Of a stretch of DNA of 39,809 nucleotides, positions 36,208 through 39,809 are shown in pieces (positions within the stretch are counted from its first letter, which is position 1; each line of letters begins with the position of its first letter). This DNA is from an uncultured Synergistales bacterium. GTDB taxonomy: Bacteria > Synergistota > Synergistia > Synergistales > Aminobacteriaceae. The stretch covers positions 1 to 39,809 of the forward strand of contig CAJOLN010000005.1 of NCBI GenBank assembly GCA_905235395.1, written 5' to 3'. The notes under the pieces were generated by a model. That model saw nothing but the letters and a program-made list of their open reading frames with translations. It ran no database searches and was not told the DNA's origin. The translations under genes were made by a program, and so were the position numbers.

Positions 36208-37466
36208 TACCAATAGTAAACAGAGATGAATTTGAACGTTTACGCAAACGCAGGAAGGTTAATGTTCCTGATGTGAGTGAAGCAGTAAGAGAAATCATAG
36301 AGAACGTGAAACAGAACGGAGATAAAGCAGTCAAAGAGTACGAGAAGAAATTTGACGGAATAGAACTTGACAGCCTTGAAGTAACTCAGTCAGAAATAGA
36401 CGAGGCATTGAATACAACAGGTGAAGAGTTTATTGCATTGCTTGAACGTGCTGCAAAAAATATCTACGAGTTTCATTCGCACCAGAAGCAAAACGGATTC
36501 ATGTTTTCACCAAAAGAAGGCGTAATACTCGGTCAGCGTGTAATCCCATTAAAACGCGTTGGACTTTACGTTCCCGGAGGCACAGCATCATATCCTTCAA
36601 GCGTCTTAATGAATGCAATTCCCGCGAAGATTGCAGGGTGTGAAGAGATATTCATTGCAACACCTCCGACAATAAAGCCCGAAATAATTTCAGCGGCACA
36701 TGTTGCAGGAGTAAACCGAATCTTCAAAATGGGAGGAGCGCAGGCAGTTGCGGCATTGGCATATGGAACAGAAAGCGTGCCATGCGTTGATAAAATTACG
36801 GGGCCTGGAAATGTTTACGTTGCTGAGGCAAAACGTCAGGTATTTGGAAAAACAGCCATTGATATGATTGCTGGGCCAAGTGAAATTTTAATCATTGCAG
36901 ATAACTATAATGACCCTGCATATCTCGCCGCCGACATGCTCGCACAGGCTGAACATGATAAACTTGCAACTGCGATTCTGATTACGACATCGCGGAGAAT
37001 GGCAAAAAATGTAAGTGCACACATTGAATCTCAAATCACAAAACTTGAACGTCATGACATAGCTCGTGAATCAATTGACAACAACGGAGCAATAATCGTT
37101 GTAGGCACTCTTGATGCTGCTGTGACAATTGCAAATGAACTTTCACCAGAACATTTAGAGTTATGCGTTGCTTCACCTTTCGACTTCATCACGAAAAACG
37201 AAATCAGAAATGCAGGAAGTGTTTTTCTTGGAAGATATTCACCAGAAGCACTCGGAGATTATTACGCGGGAGCAAATCATACATTGCCTACAATGGGTAC
37301 GGCAAGATTCGCAAGTCCGTTATCAGTTGATGACTTTGTGAAGAAATCACAGTACATATACTACACTGAAGAGGCATTAAGGAAAGATTCAGAAGACGTT
37401 GTGAATTTCGCAAAGCGTGAGGGCTTAACAGGACACGCAGAGAGTGCGGCAATACGCGGAGAATAA
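36204..37466 (+). CDS. hisD: Histidinol dehydrogenase
   Basis: 420 residues, last step of histidine synthesis: NAD-dependent oxidation of histidinol to histidine. Motifs: VGLYVPGGTASYPSSVLMNA, KITGPGNVYVAEAKR, DMIAGPSEILIIAD, the zinc-site AQAEHDKLA, catalytic ELSPEHLEL (Glu-His pair) and GANHTLPTMGTARF. Normal length. The start overlaps the hisG stop (ATGA). The other his genes are elsewhere in the genome. Confidence 0.97.
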   Translation: MIPIVNRDEFERLRKRRKVNVPDVSEAVREIIENVKQNGDKAVKEYEKKFDGIELDSLEVTQSEIDEALNTTGEEFIALLERAAKNIYEFHSHQKQNGFMFSPKEGVILGQRVIPLKRVGLYVPGGTASYPSSVLMNAIPAKIAGCEEIFIATPPTIKPEIISAAHVAGVNRIFKMGGAQAVAALAYGTESVPCVDKITGPGNVYVAEAKRQVFGKTAIDMIAGPSEILIIADNYNDPAYLAADMLAQAEHDKLATAILITTSRRMAKNVSAHIESQITKLERHDIARESIDNNGAIIVVGTLDAAVTIANELSPEHLELCVASPFDFITKNEIRNAGSVFLGRYSPEALGDYYAGANHTLPTMGTARFASPLSVDDFVKKSQYIYYTEEALRKDSEDVVNFAKREGLTGHAESAAIRGE

Positions 37467-37475
37467 AACAGAATC

Positions 37476-37515
37476 AAAAAAGGCAGCCTCTTGATTGCAG
37501 ACTGCCTTTAACATT
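37476..37515. terminator. Bidirectional terminator between hisD and the solute-binding gene
   Basis: AAAGGCAG (37479-37486) pairs with CTGCCTTT (37502-37509), an 8-bp perfect stem with a 15-base loop. An A-run is on the left and a T-rich tail on the right. It lies between two convergent genes. Confidence 0.75.
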
Positions 37516-37524
37516 TTTCACGTC

Positions 37525-38358
37525 TTATTTCTTTTTGATGTGAAGAATTTCATTCCAACTGAAATATGATTCAGAAAGCACTACTCCTTCAGGAACATCT
37601 GCACGAAGATCACCCTTCTTCGACTGGAACCAGAACACCACATCCGCACGTCCTGATGCTAATGCAGCTGCTCTTGCTCCTGCATCAATGTTAACCAGCT
37701 CAACGTTAATGTGAAGTCTTCTGCTTATCTCTGCAAGCACCGCGACATTGAAACCTGATGCTTTCCCGTCCGGAGCTACATAGTCAATCGGAGGAAGGTC
37801 TCCTGTAATTGCAACCTTCACTGTGTCAGTATTATTGTACTTGATGAAGTTTATCGTGTCAGGAATGTCTATTCCAGGTTCAATGATTAGCTTCGATATA
37901 ATTATCGCAAGCGTACCGTCAGCCTTCATTGAGAGCAATGCTTCGTTGAATTGGTTCCTGAGTTCGGGGTCTTCACTCTTCTTATTGAATCCGAATGATA
38001 AATACGTTGGCTCACTTCTTGTGATTGATGCAATCTCATAATCACTGTTCGTGTTCAGCATGTATTCCGCTACTGACACAGGAAGAGCAATCTCGTCAAC
38101 TTCACCTTTGTTCAGAGCCATTTGAAGAGTAACCAGAGAATCATAGAATACAAACTCAACTTTACTCTTAGGCCCTGCAAGCGAGAACATTTTTGTTTTT
38201 CCTGCATCAACAGCATCAGCAACAAGAGCATTGAACTCTTCAGGTGTCATGTTGAGCTTTGAGAGTACACCGACTTTCACAGCATCATCGGCAAAGGCAC
38301 ATGAAGACCAAACCATAACGACAGACATCACCAGTAACAATATTTTCTTTGTATGCAT
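37525..38358 (-). CDS. Exported solute-binding-like protein, apparently circularly permuted SBP_bac_3 (paralogue 4)
   Basis: 277 residues, the shortest and clearest of the four paralogues. Signal peptide to about residue 24 (SSCAFADD). Residues 28-160 match the normal second half of SBP_bac_3: VKVGVLSKLNMTPEEF, YDSLVTLQMALNKGEVDEI, LPVSVAEYML, LSFGF, SMKADGTLAIIISKLI. Residues 179-277 match the normal first half: TVKVAITGDLPPIDYVAPDG, GFNVAVLAEISRRL, ALASGRADVVFWF, VPEGVVLSESYFSWNE. It lies 29 bases after the nagZ-like gene in the same direction, and GAGGTGA precedes its ATG. It is 22 kb from the other three, so its transport partner is unclear. Ligand unknown. Confidence 0.82.
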   Translation of the reverse strand: MHTKKILLLVMSVVMVWSSCAFADDAVKVGVLSKLNMTPEEFNALVADAVDAGKTKMFSLAGPKSKVEFVFYDSLVTLQMALNKGEVDEIALPVSVAEYMLNTNSDYEIASITRSEPTYLSFGFNKKSEDPELRNQFNEALLSMKADGTLAIIISKLIIEPGIDIPDTINFIKYNNTDTVKVAITGDLPPIDYVAPDGKASGFNVAVLAEISRRLHINVELVNIDAGARAAALASGRADVVFWFQSKKGDLRADVPEGVVLSESYFSWNEILHIKKK

Positions 38359-38387
38359 TATAGAATCACCTCATGTATTATTTTACA

Positions 38388-39557
38388 TTAATGTTTGTAT
38401 TTCAGCTCAAGTATTCTGAGCACACTTTCATTTAATCTGCGTTCAGAAATTCTTCCATTTTTCACGGCTTTAAGAACTGCATTGAAAGCGAGAGGATAAT
38501 CGGCAGGCAGAAGGAGAATATCATTGCCAGCCTCAAAGGCCATAACGGCGGCATTCCCTGCACCGTATTTCTTCACGATTGCACCCATGTCCAATGCGTC
38601 AGTGATTATCACTCCCTTATAGCCAAGTTCTTTGCGCAGTTTGTCAGTTACGATTGCCTTTGAGAGGGAAGCGGGTCTACCGTCTTTAGAGATACGTCTC
38701 ATAGTTATGTGTGCAGTCATAATTGTATCTGCCTTTTTGAGGTTCTCAATATACGGAATCATTTCGGCCTTTAGTAATTGTTTCCATGTTTTACTGACGC
38801 TGACTGTGCCCTTGTGAGTGTCACCGTGAGTATCACCATGACCAGGAAAATGTTTCAGGCACGCATAGATACCCTGAGAGTGCATACCGTTGATGAATTC
38901 TCCGCACATTCTGGACACGATTGAAGGGTTTGAACCGAACGCACGATTGCCTATGACGATATTCTTTGGGTTAGTGTTGATGTCGGCGACAGGAGCAAAG
39001 TTCAAATTGAATCCGTATTCCTTGAGGTAACTGCCTATGATTGTTCCGGCTCTTTTTGCCTGAGAATAATCTTTAGTCTGACCTATTGAAGCAACGCTTT
39101 GAAATTTTTCGACATTGAAGTTTTTATTGTTAGCAATTCTTGAGACACGTCCGCCTTCCTCATCGATTGCGAGTATTGCAGGTACACCTACAGTTTCAAT
39201 GCTTAGTGAATCTAAATCACTCGTGAATCTCTTCAACTGTTCAGGAGTTTTAATATTCACAGCGAAAAAAGCGAAGCCACCAGCAGGATATTTTCTCATG
39301 AACTCACGCATATCATCAGTGAGAATGTCTTTCTGAATTTCATCCTTCTCTGCTGAGTCATTCACGTTCTTACTGCCTATCCCTTTGACCTTATACTTTG
39401 GGTTCAGTTGTTCAGGTCTGATGATGAATAACTGCCCGACCTTTTGTTCGAGAGTCATTGAAGAAAGTGCACGTTCAGCAGGTGATTGAGAAAATGCTTC
39501 TGAAGATGTGAACATGAGAATTAAAATTGCAAACAAGAAACGAAAATTACGATTCAA
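38388..39557 (-). CDS. nagZ: Secreted GH3 beta-N-acetylhexosaminidase (NagZ-like)
   Basis: About 389 residues. A signal peptide (FRFLFAILILMFTSSEAFS) precedes a GH3 catalytic domain with LAIDEEGGRVSRI, NLNFAPVADIN, the NagZ signature KHFPGHGDTHGDTH (with the His general acid) and the nucleophile Asp in VIITDALDMGAI. It removes GlcNAc from muropeptides. Unlike cytosolic E. coli NagZ it should act outside the inner membrane. AGGAGG lies only two bases from ATG 39563 but eight from an in-frame TTG at 39557, so I choose TTG. It is followed by a solute-binding gene, perhaps for a released product (inference). Confidence 0.9.
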   Translation of the reverse strand: MNRNFRFLFAILILMFTSSEAFSQSPAERALSSMTLEQKVGQLFIIRPEQLNPKYKVKGIGSKNVNDSAEKDEIQKDILTDDMREFMRKYPAGGFAFFAVNIKTPEQLKRFTSDLDSLSIETVGVPAILAIDEEGGRVSRIANNKNFNVEKFQSVASIGQTKDYSQAKRAGTIIGSYLKEYGFNLNFAPVADINTNPKNIVIGNRAFGSNPSIVSRMCGEFINGMHSQGIYACLKHFPGHGDTHGDTHKGTVSVSKTWKQLLKAEMIPYIENLKKADTIMTAHITMRRISKDGRPASLSKAIVTDKLRKELGYKGVIITDALDMGAIVKKYGAGNAAVMAFEAGNDILLLPADYPLAFNAVLKAVKNGRISERRLNESVLRILELKYKH

Positions 39558-39623
39558 AATCATAACCTCCTACTTAAAATGTATAATTGCGATATTATCA
39601 CATAAGGGAAGAGATGTGGAACA

Positions 39624-39809
39624 ATGCCGAAGATGAGCAAAGAAGAATTTACGAGGGAATTCCAGCGCACAGTACTTGGTCGTGAAGGGCCTGTTGATTT
39701 GCCCGCTGAAATTTTGAAGTATCGTTGTGATTTTCTTATGGTTGCAAATGAATTGACTAACTTCAAATTAACGGTCTCAGATTTGAATCAGACGTTTGTG
39801 TTTCTTGTT
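39624..39809 (+). CDS. Unrecognised protein, N-terminal 62 residues only
   Basis: An open frame from ATG 39624 to the right edge, preceded by AAGGGAAGAG. The translation begins MPKMSKEEFTREFQRTVLGR and continues LPAEILKYRCDFLMVANEL. It is soluble-looking, with no signal peptide. It is divergent from nagZ, with 66 bases between the starts. I do not recognise the family. Confidence 0.55.
   Translation, partial: MPKMSKEEFTREFQRTVLGREGPVDLPAEILKYRCDFLMVANELTNFKLTVSDLNQTFVFLV

Overview
The window looks like a chromosomal segment of a low-to-moderate G+C, anaerobic, Gram-negative (diderm) bacterium. LpxA, LpxC, LpxD, FabZ and a BamA-type protein show an LPS-bearing outer membrane. The gene orders and the profusion of amino-acid-type binding proteins suggest the Synergistota (Synergistaceae, gut or rumen type). 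That assignment is inference; no rRNA or marker search was possible.

Layout. (1) 1-4159, minus strand: an aconitase-family hydratase running off the left edge, then an operon of amino-acid ABC permease, ABC ATPase with an extra C-terminal GHKL-like domain, and D-Ala-D-Ala ligase. (2) 4386-4817, plus strand: a small exported DUF3574-like protein. (3) 4877-15395, minus strand: an almost gap-free 10.5-kb run, in transcription order GHKL-like protein, STAS protein, DUF2156 acyltransferase-like protein, DMT-type membrane protein, membrane protein with a degenerate GHKL tail, two SpoIIE/PP2C phosphatases (one also carrying an intact RsbW-like kinase domain), and three paralogous exported solute-binding proteins. 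(4) 15536-20279, minus: secF, secD, yajC, ridA, eno and an S4-domain protein (RqcP type). (5) 20342-20834, plus: a YafQ-type toxin with a very short antitoxin. (6) 20893-23235, minus: ankyrin protein and phosphoglucomutase. (7) 23383-26761, plus: 6-phospho-beta-glucosidase and beta-glucoside PTS EIIBCA. (8) 26802-34622, minus: an envelope operon in transcription order histidine phosphatase, sigma factor, single-pass membrane protein, bamA, unknown barrel-like protein, lpxD, lpxC, fabZ, lpxA. (9) 34737-37466, plus: hisZ, hisG, hisD. (10) 37525-39557, minus: secreted NagZ-like glycosidase and a fourth solute-binding protein. (11) A plus-strand gene cut by the right edge.

The most unusual content is region 3 with region 1. 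All four solute-binding proteins appear to be circular permutations of the SBP_bac_3 fold: the half that is normally C-terminal comes first, and the half that is normally N-terminal comes last. Three of them sit at the end of a partner-switching signalling operon. Across a short convergent gene lies an ABC transporter whose ATPase subunit carries a degenerate RsbW-like domain. My inference is a nutrient-sensing or uptake system in which exported receptors, PP2C phosphatases, a STAS switch protein and GHKL-like modules act together, perhaps directly on transporters rather than on a sigma factor.

There is no gene-free stretch longer than 300 bases. The largest gaps are 21373-21630 and 4160-4385; both contain promoter-like and hairpin elements described below. 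I see no tRNA, rRNA, CRISPR array, insertion sequence or prophage.
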